Positions 53,301 through 62,577 of a DNA stretch of 64,000 nt are shown one piece after another. The DNA comes from Verrucomicrobiota bacterium (lineage in GTDB: Bacteria; Verrucomicrobiota; Verrucomicrobiia; Verrucomicrobiales; DEV007). The notes below the pieces were generated by a model. It saw nothing but the letters and a program-made list of their open reading frames with translations. It did no database searches and was not told the origin of the DNA. A program made the position numbers and the translations under genes. Location of the stretch: positions 1 to 64,000 of the forward strand of contig JAGWVU010000017.1 of the NCBI GenBank assembly GCA_018970725.1, given 5' to 3'. Position 1 is the first letter of the stretch, and each line of letters starts with the position of its first letter.

Positions 53301-56300
53301 ATGACCCGTTTCCTGATTCCCTGCATCGCTTGGCTGGCAACCACCTTGATGGTTTCCGCCCAAGACGTGGCTCCCCATGCCCCCTCCGCCGAACCCCCGG
53401 CCGCGGCCAAGACCCGCTCGCAAGCCGTGGCACCGCCGACCCGGGGAGAGCGCATCGTGCTCATCGGCAACGGATTGGCCGAGCGCGACGTCCATTACAG
53501 CCGGATCGAGACGGAGTTGCATCTGCGTTACCCCGGGCATCAGCTCTTTTTGCGCAACATGGGACACGTGGGGGACACCCCCGGGTTCCGGCCTCATCCG
53601 GCGCGGGTTTCCCAGTGGGCGTTCCCGGGTGCGGAAGCGTTTCATCCGGACAAAAAGGTGCACAACGGCAAGGGATTTTACTCGACCCCGGACCAGTGGC
53701 TGACCCATCTGCAGCCGGACACGATCGTGGCGTTTTTCGGCTACAACGAATCGTTCGACGGTCCCGCCCGGGTGGCCAATTTCGAGGCGGAGCTGGATGC
53801 CTGGGTTGGGCATACCTTGAGCAAGGCTTATAATGGCAAGGAGGCTCCGCGCCTCGTCCTGGTATCGCCGGTGGCTTTCGAGAACCAGACCGCCCTGCGC
53901 GACCTGCCGGACGGGGAAAAGGAAAACGCGAGTCTGATCCTCTATTCCGCCGCGGTGGAGAGCGTGGCGAGGAAGCGTGGATTGACGTTCATCGATCTCT
54001 TCAAACCGACCCGGGCCGCTTATGCCGCGGCGAAAACTCCGTTGACGACCGGTGGCTTCGTTCCCAATGAAGAGGGGTATCAACTGGTCGCGCGGCTTCT
54101 CGCGACCGGACTTTACGGGGAGCAGGCCCGGGAATCCAAGGCGGATCCGAAGCTGCTCCACGCGGCGGTCCGGCAGAAGGATTGGTTTTGGAACTGCGAC
54201 TACAACATCCTCAACGGAGTCCACACCCATGGGCAGCGCTACAACCCGTTTGGGCCCCAGAATTATCCCGACGAGGTCCGGAAGACGCGGGAGATGGCCG
54301 CCCTGCGGGACGAACTGATCCATGACGTGGCCTCCGGGGCCAAGACGGCGCTGGTGGTGGACGATGGGAAAACCCATCCGCTGCCTCCGGTGCCGACCAA
54401 CTATCAACCCAGCGTGAAGAACGGCAGCAAGGAGTATCTCTACGGAGAGGATGCCGTGAAGTCCCTTGCCGTTCCGGACGGCTATAAGGTCGAGCTTTTC
54501 GCCAGTGAGAAGGAATTCCCCAACCTCGCCAATCCGGTGCAGCTCTCCTTCGACAACAAGGGACGGCTCTGGGTGGCGGTCATGCCCACGTATCCGCACT
54601 ATCGCCCCGGTGATGCCTTGCCGGACGACAAACTGATCATCTATGAGGACACCAACGGGGATGGCCGGGCGGACAAGGAGACGATCTTCGCAGACAAGTT
54701 GCATTTGCCGATCGGCTTCGAGTTTGCTCCGGAAGGGGTTTACTTGTCGCAGGAACCGAATCTTGTGTTGCTCCGGGATGCGGATGGCGATGACCGGGCG
54801 GACAGCCGGGAGATTGTGCTTGGAGGCTTCGATTCGCACGACACCCACCACGCGATCAGTGCCTACACGGCCGATCCGAGTGGGGCGTTCATGATGTGTG
54901 AAGGCGTGTTCCTGCACTCGAACATCGAAACACCTTACGGCCCGGTCCGGTGTGTCGATGGCGGTTTCTTCCGTTACAGTCCGCAGCGGGGGCACTTGGA
55001 ACGCACCATCCAGATGAGCATCCCGAACCCGTGGGGTTTCGTGTTCGACGGGTGGGGGCAGGACTTTCTCCTGCACACTTCCGGCACGACGATGAATTAC
55101 GCCTTGCCACTTGAAGTGAAGCCGACCTTCGGCAGCAAGACGCCATCGGCCCGCGACCTGGTTCCGGAGGGGCACAAGGTGCGGCCCACCAGCGGGTTGG
55201 AAGTGGTCAGCAGCCGTCACTTTCCGGACGAGGTCCAGGGGGATCTGATCTACTGCAACGCCATCGGGTTTCTCGGGATCAAACAAGTCAAGATCGAGGA
55301 CGAAGGGACCGGTTGGAAAACGGCGCATCGTCATGATTTGCTGAAGAGCAGCGACGGGAACTTCCGCCCCGTGGACCTCGAGTTCGCGCCTGATGGCAGT
55401 CTCTACGTGGTGGACTGGCATAACGTCCTGATCGGCCACATGCAGCACAATGCCCGGGATCCGCTGCGCGACCATGTCCACGGTCGGATCTACCGCATCA
55501 CCTACCCCGGCCGTCCGCTGTTGAAGCCGGCGCCGGTCGATGGCGCGGCCATTCCGGCCTTGCTCGAAAACCTCAAGGAACCGGAGATCCGGACGCGGTA
55601 TCGCACGCGCCGTGAGTTGCGGGAACATCCGGTGACCGCGGTTCTCCCGGCCTTGAAGTCGTGGGTCGGCGGTCTCGATCCCAAGGATCCGCGCCATGAA
55701 CATCATGTGCTCGAGGCGCTCTGGACCAGTTGGGGCCTGAACGCGGTGGACGAGTCTTTGCTCCGGCAAATGCTCGAGTCCCGGGATTTCCATGCGCGGG
55801 CCGCCGCCGTGCGGGTGCTCCGCTACAACACCCATCGTGTCCCGGACTTCGCGCCGCTGCTGGAAAAGGCGGCCGTGGATCCGGAAGGACGGGTCCGGCT
55901 CGAAGCGCTGGTGGCCGCCTCATGGCTCCCGGATGCCGCCACCGCCTCCAGAATCGTGGCGACCGCCTCCGCCCAACCGCTCGACGAGTGGAGCAAGGCC
56001 GCCGCGAAGACCGCCGCGGACCGTTTGGCCGGAGTTGCGGAGAAGGAGACACCGGATCATCCCGAGTTGCCCGCGCCCGCCCATCTCAGCGCGGAAGCGA
56101 AGGCGCAGTATCTGGCGGGCCAGAAGATCTATTTCCGGGAGGGGCACTGTGGCACCTGTCACCAGCCGAATGGCAAGGGTCTTGATCCCGCGTTTCCCTC
56201 GCTGGAAAAGAGTCCCTGGGTGTCGGGGGATCCGGACCGGATCATCAAGCTCGCCATGTATGGGCTGATGGGACCTCTGGAGATCGGTGGCAAGAAGTAT

Positions 56301-56504
56301 GATGGCCAGGTCCCCATGACGCCTTTCGCCGGGATGCTTAAGGACGACGAAATGGCCGCCGTCCTCACCTTTGTGCGCAACAGCTTTGGCAATCAGGCCG
56401 AAGCGATCTCAACGGCGCAGGTGAAGGCGATTCGCGCGGCCAATCCCGGCCGGATCCAGTTCTACACCACGGAAGAATTGTTGAAGCAACACCCGCTGCG
56501 CTGA
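53301..56504 (+). CDS. PVC-type giant secreted protein: SGNH + beta-propeller + HEAT + cytochrome c
   Basis: A 1067-residue secreted protein with a signal peptide ending near M-V-S-A-Q. Residues ~50-280 are an SGNH-hydrolase-like domain (V-L-I-G-N-G-L-A-E-R; F-F-G-Y-N-E-S near 150). Residues ~400-740 are a six-bladed propeller with F-D-N-K-G-R-L-W-V-A-V, calcium-like D-T-N-G-D-G-R-A-D and D-A-D-G-D-D-R-A-D loops. HEAT-like helices follow (~745-920), and the C-terminal cytochrome c carries C-G-T-C-H near 950 with a later Met. In PVC bacteria such proteins are thought to oxidise or bind sugars outside the cell. It follows the DUF1552 gene by 98 bp. Confidence 0.92.
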   Translation: MTRFLIPCIAWLATTLMVSAQDVAPHAPSAEPPAAAKTRSQAVAPPTRGERIVLIGNGLAERDVHYSRIETELHLRYPGHQLFLRNMGHVGDTPGFRPHPARVSQWAFPGAEAFHPDKKVHNGKGFYSTPDQWLTHLQPDTIVAFFGYNESFDGPARVANFEAELDAWVGHTLSKAYNGKEAPRLVLVSPVAFENQTALRDLPDGEKENASLILYSAAVESVARKRGLTFIDLFKPTRAAYAAAKTPLTTGGFVPNEEGYQLVARLLATGLYGEQARESKADPKLLHAAVRQKDWFWNCDYNILNGVHTHGQRYNPFGPQNYPDEVRKTREMAALRDELIHDVASGAKTALVVDDGKTHPLPPVPTNYQPSVKNGSKEYLYGEDAVKSLAVPDGYKVELFASEKEFPNLANPVQLSFDNKGRLWVAVMPTYPHYRPGDALPDDKLIIYEDTNGDGRADKETIFADKLHLPIGFEFAPEGVYLSQEPNLVLLRDADGDDRADSREIVLGGFDSHDTHHAISAYTADPSGAFMMCEGVFLHSNIETPYGPVRCVDGGFFRYSPQRGHLERTIQMSIPNPWGFVFDGWGQDFLLHTSGTTMNYALPLEVKPTFGSKTPSARDLVPEGHKVRPTSGLEVVSSRHFPDEVQGDLIYCNAIGFLGIKQVKIEDEGTGWKTAHRHDLLKSSDGNFRPVDLEFAPDGSLYVVDWHNVLIGHMQHNARDPLRDHVHGRIYRITYPGRPLLKPAPVDGAAIPALLENLKEPEIRTRYRTRRELREHPVTAVLPALKSWVGGLDPKDPRHEHHVLEALWTSWGLNAVDESLLRQMLESRDFHARAAAVRVLRYNTHRVPDFAPLLEKAAVDPEGRVRLEALVAASWLPDAATASRIVATASAQPLDEWSKAAAKTAADRLAGVAEKETPDHPELPAPAHLSAEAKAQYLAGQKIYFREGHCGTCHQPNGKGLDPAFPSLEKSPWVSGDPDRIIKLAMYGLMGPLEIGGKKYDGQVPMTPFAGMLKDDEMAAVLTFVRNSFGNQAEAISTAQVKAIRAANPGRIQFYTTEELLKQHPLR

Positions 56505-56517
56505 GCCAACAAGCGGC

Positions 56518-57090
56518 TCAGCTTGGGGTCGGGCTGTCACCCGTCGGTTCCGGGGTCGGCCCAGTCTGGTGGTAGGCAACCCACCAGTGGTGGATCAGCG
56601 GTCCGAGGTCATCGAACCGGACCTTCAGGGCGTGGGAGGAGATGTTGACGGGGGTTCCGGTCATCCCGATGTTTGCGGACCCGGCCATCCTCGCCAATCG
56701 GCCCTTACCCTCGAGCAGGGCTTCCGGAGAACGGACGAGGATGTTGAGGATCTGCGTTCTTTGAATCGTGGTCACGGACAGTCCGGTGATCTCCTCCCAG
56801 CGGATCCGTCCCGCGGCGACGGCGCTGGAATTGTCGATGATCCCCTCGGCATCGATGACCAGGCCGGGTCGGAAATCAAAGAGTTTGGTCAGGGCGAAAA
56901 GCCCGCAGGCGCCGAAAAACAGCACGGCCACGCCACCGACGACCTTCACCACCGGGGACGACAGTTCCGGATCCTTGGTGCCCAGGAACCAGATGCCGAG
57001 GGCGACGAAGGCGAGAGAGCCGAGCAGGGTCAGGAAGATCTTGCCCTTGCTCAGGGGAATCACAACTGGCTTCGAGGGGAGCGTTTCCAT
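56518..57090 (-). CDS. STM3941-like membrane-anchored protein
   Basis: A 190-residue protein from the ATG at 57090. The frame is open far upstream but that part is a shadow of the opposite-strand amidohydrolase gene. Two membrane segments lie at about 17-35 and 48-67, followed by a PH-like domain with G-L-V-I-D-A-E-G-I-I-D-N-S-S and I-R-W-E-E-I-T-G-L-S-V. This fits the STM3941 family of unknown function. A short Pro/Thr tail ends it. The convergent giant PVC gene stops 14 bp away. Confidence 0.75.
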   Translation of the reverse strand: METLPSKPVVIPLSKGKIFLTLLGSLAFVALGIWFLGTKDPELSSPVVKVVGGVAVLFFGACGLFALTKLFDFRPGLVIDAEGIIDNSSAVAAGRIRWEEITGLSVTTIQRTQILNILVRSPEALLEGKGRLARMAGSANIGMTGTPVNISSHALKVRFDDLGPLIHHWWVAYHQTGPTPEPTGDSPTPS

Positions 57091-57174
57091 CGTGCCGCAC
57101 TGTCTCCTGCAAGAAAGGACTTTGTCATCGCGCAAACTCTGAAGAATTCGGATCCTGCGCCCGTGAATCTGGCG

Positions 57175-58626
57175 ATGCAGCGGTTTTCCTGCCTTTCCGG
57201 TTGGTTGGTCCTGTTCGCCGCATGGTTTTGGGGCGGGCGGGATTTGCCGGCGGCGGATGAGCCATTCGATCTGGTGATCCGCGGCGGGCGGGTGATGGAT
57301 CCCGAAAGCGGGCTCGATGCAGTCCGCGGGATCGGCATCCGGGACGGGATGATCGTCGCGATATCGGAGGGGCCGTTGAGCGGGCGCGAGGTGATCGATG
57401 CCCGGGGGCTCGTGGTGGGGCCGGGTTTCATCGATTTGCATCAGCATGCCTTCGACGAGGAGAGCATCCGGCTGAAAGCGAGGGACGGAGTGACGAGCAT
57501 TCTTGAATTGGAAGCCGGCACGGCCGGGGTGGCCCGGTGGTATGGGGAACGGGCAGGTGTCTCCCGTCTGAACCACGGGGTCTCGGCCGGGCATATCCCG
57601 GTGAGGATGAAAGTGATGGGAGATCTCCCCTCCTTTCTGCCGAAGTCGGATTCCCGCGCGGCCACCCGGACGGCATCGCAGGATGAACTCGAAGAGTTGC
57701 GCCGGGAATTGGCGCGCGGGTTGACGGAAGGCGCGGCGGCGGTGGGATTCGGGTTCGGCTACACCCCGGCGGCCACGGAGGCCGAGATCGAGGCCATGTT
57801 CGAGGTGGCGGCGGCGCACCGGGCCGGTTGTCATGTGCACTTGCGCGGGCGACGGGATGAAGCCGTGGAGGAAGTGCGTCGCCTGGCGGAGATGGCCACC
57901 CGCACCGGGGCGCCCTTGCACGTCGTGCACCTGCAGGCCACCGCCACCACCAGCACGCCCGCGCTGTTGCGGCTGGTCGCAGACTTGCAAGCGACCGGTC
58001 GGGACGTCAGTTGCGAGGTGTATCCGTGGACCGCCGGCATGACGGAGATCCAGTCCCCGCTCTTCAATGAAGGCTGGGAGGAGCGTTATGGCATCAGCTA
58101 CGGAGACATGCAATGGGGAGCCACCGGGGAGCGCCTGACCCCAGCCAGTTTTGCCCGGTTCCGGCAGACCGGCGGGCTGGTCATCGTGCACTCCAATCGC
58201 GAGGAGACGGTGACCGGCGCGGTATCGCATCCGCTGGCGATGATTGCGAGCGACGGTCTTCCCGGGCATCCCCGGAATGCGGGAACTTATGCGAGGATGC
58301 TGGGATTCTACGTCCGGGAGCGCGGCGTTCTGGATTTGCGGACGGCTCTGGCCAAGATGAGCCTGATGCCCGCCCGGAGGCTTGAGACCCGCGTCCCGTC
58401 GATGAAAAAGAGGGGGCGCGTGCAGGAAGGCTGCTTTGCCGATCTGGTCATTTTCCAACCTGAAACGGTCGGCAGCCCCGCCACCTATGAAGACGCGGCG
58501 CGGCCATCCGGAGGAATTCCATGGGTGTTGGTGGCCGGAACCGCCGTGGTGCGCAATGGCCGCCTCGTGGAGGAGGCCCGCCCCGGCCGGTCGCTCCGGG
58601 CTCCGGTTCCCGGGGGGGGAAATTGA
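57175..58626 (+). CDS. Secreted N-acyl-D-amino-acid deacylase-type amidohydrolase
   Basis: A 483-residue metal-dependent amidohydrolase from the ATG at 57175, with a signal peptide ending near L-P-A-A-D. The N-terminal beta part D-L-V-I-R-G-G-R-V-M-D-P and P-G-F-I-D-L-H-Q-H near residue 85 give the first metal site, with Q replacing the usual T/S. G-H-I-P-V-R near 143, H-V-H-L-R near 220, H-V-V-H-L-Q near 245 and the catalytic Asp in I-A-S-D-G near 360 follow. This is the D-aminoacylase/D-glutamate-deacylase pattern. The signal peptide means it acts outside the cytoplasm. The next gene is a decayed D-amino-acid aldolase, so D-amino-acid catabolism is the likely theme. Confidence 0.85.
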   Translation: MQRFSCLSGWLVLFAAWFWGGRDLPAADEPFDLVIRGGRVMDPESGLDAVRGIGIRDGMIVAISEGPLSGREVIDARGLVVGPGFIDLHQHAFDEESIRLKARDGVTSILELEAGTAGVARWYGERAGVSRLNHGVSAGHIPVRMKVMGDLPSFLPKSDSRAATRTASQDELEELRRELARGLTEGAAAVGFGFGYTPAATEAEIEAMFEVAAAHRAGCHVHLRGRRDEAVEEVRRLAEMATRTGAPLHVVHLQATATTSTPALLRLVADLQATGRDVSCEVYPWTAGMTEIQSPLFNEGWEERYGISYGDMQWGATGERLTPASFARFRQTGGLVIVHSNREETVTGAVSHPLAMIASDGLPGHPRNAGTYARMLGFYVRERGVLDLRTALAKMSLMPARRLETRVPSMKKRGRVQEGCFADLVIFQPETVGSPATYEDAARPSGGIPWVLVAGTAVVRNGRLVEEARPGRSLRAPVPGGGN

Positions 58627-58680
58627 GTCCGGAGTTTGTCACGGATCCTGCTGCCACTCCGGCGAACTGTTCCCGCTGCC

Positions 58681-59233
58681 ATGAACCGACGTCATTTTCT
58701 CCGCTCCGGTGGTGGCGACGCGCGAATTGATGGTGGCTTCCGGTCTGAACCTCGAGATCTTCAGCGGAGCCGGCACCGGCACCTATGACATGATGGACGG
58801 GATCCCCGGGTTCACCGATGTCCAGGTCGGCAGTTATCTTTTCATGGATTGCCAGTATCTGGAGATCGGTGGTGTCCGCAACGACGTGGTCTATGACGAT
58901 TTCGCCTCATCCCTCACGGTGCTGGCCACGATCATCAATGCCAATCATCCGGCGGAAACCCTCGTGACCGATGCCGGGTCCAAGGCGCTCACCCTGAATC
59001 TGCCACCGGCCCGTGTCGTCGGCGAACCGGGGTTTGAGTATTCCGCCCGGTCGGATGAATATGGGATGATCACGGTCTCCTCGGCCACCCGGGAGTATCG
59101 GGTCGGGGAAGTGCTCGAGGTCATCGTCCCGCACTGTGATCCGGTGGTGAATCTCCATGATGTGCTCTACGGCATCCGCGGCGGGCGGGTGGAATCCGTG
59201 CTGCCCGTTTTGGGGCGGGGCAAGTCCCAGTGA
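58681..59233 (+). pseudogene. Remnant of a D-threonine/D-serine aldolase (DSD1-like) gene with internal deletion
   Basis: The reading frame from 58709 (GTG) gives 174 residues that match only the C-terminal beta domain of DSD1/D-threonine aldolases: S-G-A-G-T-G-T-Y near the start, and P-H-C-D-P-V-V-N-L-H-D near 150 with the zinc His/Cys pair. The PLP-binding barrel (about 250 residues with the catalytic Lys) is missing. Just upstream at 58681 an ATG in another frame reads N-R-R-H-F-L-R-S-G-G-G, a Tat leader such as these proteins carry. So the old start and the old end survive, joined out of frame after a deletion. It is 54 bp after the amidohydrolase gene. Confidence 0.8.
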
Positions 59234-59266
59234 CGGGAGACCCGTTGAAAGCCTCTCGCAACGGAC

Positions 59267-60238
59267 TCACGGGTCCTCTTGCCTCACCGGATAGGCCAGC
59301 AAGGAAGGCTGGATTTCCGTCGTGACCGGGCCGGTTCCCTCGCGGCGCAGGAGACAACTGAAGCCGCCCGCCCCGAGGCCTTCACCGGGAAAGAGGCGGT
59401 AGGATGGAGCCTCGTGGAGCCGGGAGCGCCAAGGGTCGAGGTGGGGGACCGGGAGCGCGTGAAAACACGGAGTCCGCTTGAGAAACCAACCGATCACTTT
59501 TTCGTTCTCTTCCGGGGAGAAGGTGCAGGTGGTGTAGAGCAGGTGACCTCCCGGTCCCACCGTCCGGGCCGCCGCGGTGAGGATCCGTCTCTGGCGGCGG
59601 GCGTTGTGCTGGATCACCGTGTCGTGAAAGCAGCCGGGGTTTTCGATCCCCTTCGTGAGCAGGGACTGGCCCGAGCAGGGGGCATCGACCAGGACGACAT
59701 CAAATGCCTCCGGCAGGGCGGTGGCCAGGTCCGCCGGGTCCAGCCTTTGGGTGAAGGCGGGGCGGATGCCGCACCGGGCCAGATTGTGGCGGAGAATGCC
59801 GAGTCGTTTGCCAATCACTTCGTTGGCAAGCAAGAGTCCCGGGGACAGGGCCCGGTGGGCAAAGATGGATTTGCCTCCCGGAGCCGCGCAAACGTCGAGG
59901 ATGCGCGGCTCCGGGGGCGTGGCCAGGGTGAGGAGAGGGGAGGCCGCCCAGACGGAGGAGAGGTCCAGCGAGTAGAACGCACCGGACTCGTGCCGTGGAT
60001 CCTGACCGGGACGAAAACCGGGGGATACGGGATCGAGCCAATCAGGCCAAGGCCAGGCGGAGGTGACCGGAGGGCGTGTCGCGGCATGCGCCTCGCGCCA
60101 GACCGGGTCCGGCGGAGCGGTCCAAAGGATGGCGCGCTGTTCGGGGCCGGGACTCTGGAGCGCTTCAAGGAAGGCGGCGCTTCCGGCTTCGTCCGGAAAG
60201 AGGCGCTGCGCGAGGTTGCGTTGGAGGCGCGACGGCAT
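59267..60238 (-). CDS. RsmB/RsmF-like RNA m5C methyltransferase
   Basis: A 323-residue NOL1/NOP2/Sun-family methyltransferase. The SAM motif D-V-C-A-A-P-G-G-K-S lies near residue 116. The catalytic pair is in V-D-A-P-C-S-G-Q near 183 (motif IV Cys) and T-T-C-T-F-S-P-E-E-N-E near 235 (motif VI Cys). It has no N-terminal NusB-like domain, so it is more like RsmF/NSUN than RsmB. Its target is C5 of a cytosine in rRNA or tRNA. The PAP2 gene precedes it by 7 bp on the same strand. Confidence 0.88.
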   Translation of the reverse strand: MPSRLQRNLAQRLFPDEAGSAAFLEALQSPGPEQRAILWTAPPDPVWREAHAATRPPVTSAWPWPDWLDPVSPGFRPGQDPRHESGAFYSLDLSSVWAASPLLTLATPPEPRILDVCAAPGGKSIFAHRALSPGLLLANEVIGKRLGILRHNLARCGIRPAFTQRLDPADLATALPEAFDVVLVDAPCSGQSLLTKGIENPGCFHDTVIQHNARRQRRILTAAARTVGPGGHLLYTTCTFSPEENEKVIGWFLKRTPCFHALPVPHLDPWRSRLHEAPSYRLFPGEGLGAGGFSCLLRREGTGPVTTEIQPSLLAYPVRQEDP

Positions 60239-60245
60239 GGGCTAC

Positions 60246-60926
60246 CTACGGTGCGCGTTTGAGGCGACGCCGCAGCCGGAGCATGGGCCAACCTCCGGCG
60301 ATGCCGGCGATGATGCCGATGATGGCGCCGACGGTGACATCGGTGGGGTAGTGTTGTTTGTCGTAGACCCGGGCCCAGGCCATGGCGGCGGCGAACGCAG
60401 TGGCGGGAACGCCCACTTCGGGCACCGCGATGAGCAGGGGAACGGCGGTGCCAAAGGCCGTGGAGGTGTGCCCGGAAGGAAAGCCGTGGTATCGGGCCTG
60501 AAACTGCGGTCCCTTGAAGGTGAGGTGGGATTCCCCGGTGTGCGGACGGGCCCGGCCGATGGGAAAGCGCAGCAGATTGCAGAAGGCTCCGGCCAGAACG
60601 GTGGTCATGAACGTGACCAGGGCGAGTTTCTGGAGATAGCGGGAACGCCGGACCCGGCCGATCCCCCAGAGCGCGATGACGATGACGATGTTGTATTGGG
60701 CCAGACTGCCGGTGGCTCCGATCCGGTGCGCGATTTCGCGGATCTGCTTGTCCTTGCCGGCGCCGATCCACCGGACCCAGCCGGGGTCGTTGGGGAAGCC
60801 GACAGCCAGGGCCCACCATGCGGTGAGGAGGAGCGTGAGGGCGACGGCGAGCCGGTGGCGCCGCAGAAAGCCGCTGGTGAGGAGCCAGCTGGCTCGGAGA
60901 TCGCGTCGGAGGGACAACGGGGTCAT
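60246..60926 (-). CDS. PAP2-family membrane phosphatase
   Basis: A 226-residue membrane protein with about five hydrophobic segments. The three phosphatase motifs are present: R-F-P-I-G-R-A-R-P near residue 127 (K-x6-R-P type), F-P-S-G-H-T-S near 150, and Y-D-K-Q-H-Y-P-T-D near 198 with the nucleophile-assisting His. It dephosphorylates lipid phosphates such as undecaprenyl-PP or lipid A. Its start overlaps the glycosyltransferase gene by 4 bp, which suggests the two act on the same polyprenyl-linked sugar or lipid A. Confidence 0.88.
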   Translation of the reverse strand: MTPLSLRRDLRASWLLTSGFLRRHRLAVALTLLLTAWWALAVGFPNDPGWVRWIGAGKDKQIREIAHRIGATGSLAQYNIVIVIALWGIGRVRRSRYLQKLALVTFMTTVLAGAFCNLLRFPIGRARPHTGESHLTFKGPQFQARYHGFPSGHTSTAFGTAVPLLIAVPEVGVPATAFAAAMAWARVYDKQHYPTDVTVGAIIGIIAGIAGGWPMLRLRRRLKRAP

Positions 60927-62542
60927 CGGTTCTTCGGGTCGATGCGGAGGATGGCCAGTTTTCTCTCCTCCCAGATGGGACGGGCCATTTCGGTCACGAC
61001 GTGGCTTTGTTGCAGGGCCAGGATTGATTTGGAGGCGAGTTCCTTTTCGGGCATCACGAGGTAAGCGGGGCCGGGGCGGAGTTGGGTTCCGGAGTTCAGT
61101 TCACGGTAAGGCCGCCGCACATAAAGGAGGGAACGGAAATAACCGGTCTTGTAGAAAATGAGGGGGCGGTCAGGGTCCGGAAAGAGGCTGGCCATGGTTC
61201 GGCCGTTTTGGCGGAGATCGCCCTTCTGGTCCATGTAGACCCCGGCGTGGAGCAGACCGCCTCCGGCAAATCCAGCCATCACCAGGCAGGTGTGGAGCAG
61301 CGGGGCGGAGGCGGTTTTTCCCTGTCCGGGGAGGTGGGGCAGGAGAGCGATGGCGAGGCACACGAGGGCGGCCAGCCCTCCCGGAAGCCAGGCGCTCTGC
61401 AGGAGAAGCGGGACCACGACGGCCGCGCTCAAAATGACCACGAAAGCCAGCCATCCCCCGGCGAGGTTGGCCTGCGCCCATTGGCGGTCGATCTCTGATC
61501 GTGACGCTTCACCGAGACGGTTGAACTGGTGCACCGTCCAGAGGAACAAGGCCGGGAAGAGAGGCTGGCAGTAGCGCGCCGAGCCGTGGGGAAGCAGGAG
61601 GAGAACGGCCAGACCGAAGACCACTCCCCAGCCGGCTCCGCGGATCACGTGGTCCCATTTGGCCACTTCCGGCGGGCGATCGGTCGGGCCGGGCAGGGAG
61701 CGGGTTTGCCACCAGGTCAGGATGAGCAACGGGGTCCAGGGAAGCAGATCGCCGGCCACTTGCACCGGGCGGAGCAACCAGGATTTCAAGTTGAGATCCG
61801 CGAAACGAATCCGCTCCGCCGCCTCCCCGGCCCAGACGCCGGTGGTCTTTCCGGGATCCCCGGTGAGCCGCAGGTTCAGGATCGTCCAAGGCAGGAAAAC
61901 GGCCGCCATCAGGAGCAGCCCGGTGAGGTGGGGGAGGGAGAGCAACTCCTTGAGCCGACGGGAAAAAACCAGCGCCGGAATCGCGGTGCCATAGAACAAC
62001 GCGAGGTGGACGGGGCCCTTGGTGAGCATACCCAAACCGAGAAAGATCCAGGGAATCGTGTAGGCCCGCCATGGTTTTCCCTCACTCCACCAAACCCCCC
62101 AGAGAACGCAGGCAATCCCGGTTTGGGCCGCATACATGGCCTCGATCTCCGCGGTGCGCCCCTTGTCCATCATGGCGAGGGTCGTCACGAAAAAAAGGCC
62201 GGTGGAGAGGGCCCCGGTTTCCCCGAATCTTCGCCGCAAGGCGAGGGCCGCCGTCACCACGAATCCTGTGAGCCAAAGCACCGAGGGAAGGCGCGCCGCC
62301 CAATCGCTCCGCGTCCCCGTGACCAGGAAGGCCGCCGCGATGGACCAGTTGATCAGCGGAGGTTTTTTTTGGTAGACGGCCCCGCCGATCTTCGGGACGA
62401 TCCAATCCCCGCTCTCGATCATGGTCCGGGCGGGAAGAATCCGCCGGGGCTCTTCACCACGGGGTTCGATGGAGCCGAGATACGGCAGATAGAGCGCCGA
62501 GCAGAGCACGATGGCGTTGAGGACGGTGGCCCGGGGGTTCAT
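60923..62542 (-). CDS. ArnT-like GT39/GT83 membrane glycosyltransferase
   Basis: A 539-residue integral membrane enzyme from the ATG at 62542; a TTG at 62581 overlapping the upstream stop (TTGA) would add 13 residues. It has about 12 hydrophobic segments. The first loop after TM1 reads E-P-R-G-E-E-P-R-R with the acidic/Arg metal motif, and Q-K-K-P-P-L-I-N-W follows; both mark ArnT/PMT-type enzymes, which move sugars from polyprenyl phosphate to lipid A or protein. The tail after residue ~430 is a periplasmic domain. It is coupled to a PAP2 phosphatase downstream. Confidence 0.88.
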   Translation of the reverse strand: MNPRATVLNAIVLCSALYLPYLGSIEPRGEEPRRILPARTMIESGDWIVPKIGGAVYQKKPPLINWSIAAAFLVTGTRSDWAARLPSVLWLTGFVVTAALALRRRFGETGALSTGLFFVTTLAMMDKGRTAEIEAMYAAQTGIACVLWGVWWSEGKPWRAYTIPWIFLGLGMLTKGPVHLALFYGTAIPALVFSRRLKELLSLPHLTGLLLMAAVFLPWTILNLRLTGDPGKTTGVWAGEAAERIRFADLNLKSWLLRPVQVAGDLLPWTPLLILTWWQTRSLPGPTDRPPEVAKWDHVIRGAGWGVVFGLAVLLLLPHGSARYCQPLFPALFLWTVHQFNRLGEASRSEIDRQWAQANLAGGWLAFVVILSAAVVVPLLLQSAWLPGGLAALVCLAIALLPHLPGQGKTASAPLLHTCLVMAGFAGGGLLHAGVYMDQKGDLRQNGRTMASLFPDPDRPLIFYKTGYFRSLLYVRRPYRELNSGTQLRPGPAYLVMPEKELASKSILALQQSHVVTEMARPIWEERKLAILRIDPKNR

Positions 62543-62577
62543 GCGCCGCGCCAGTAGACCAGTGAATCCGCCCAAGT

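Noticed and set aside
52881-55835. Long minus-strand frame opposite the DUF1552 and giant PVC genes
   Set aside because: It crosses two genes and an intergenic region and matches no family; the plus-strand genes are certain.
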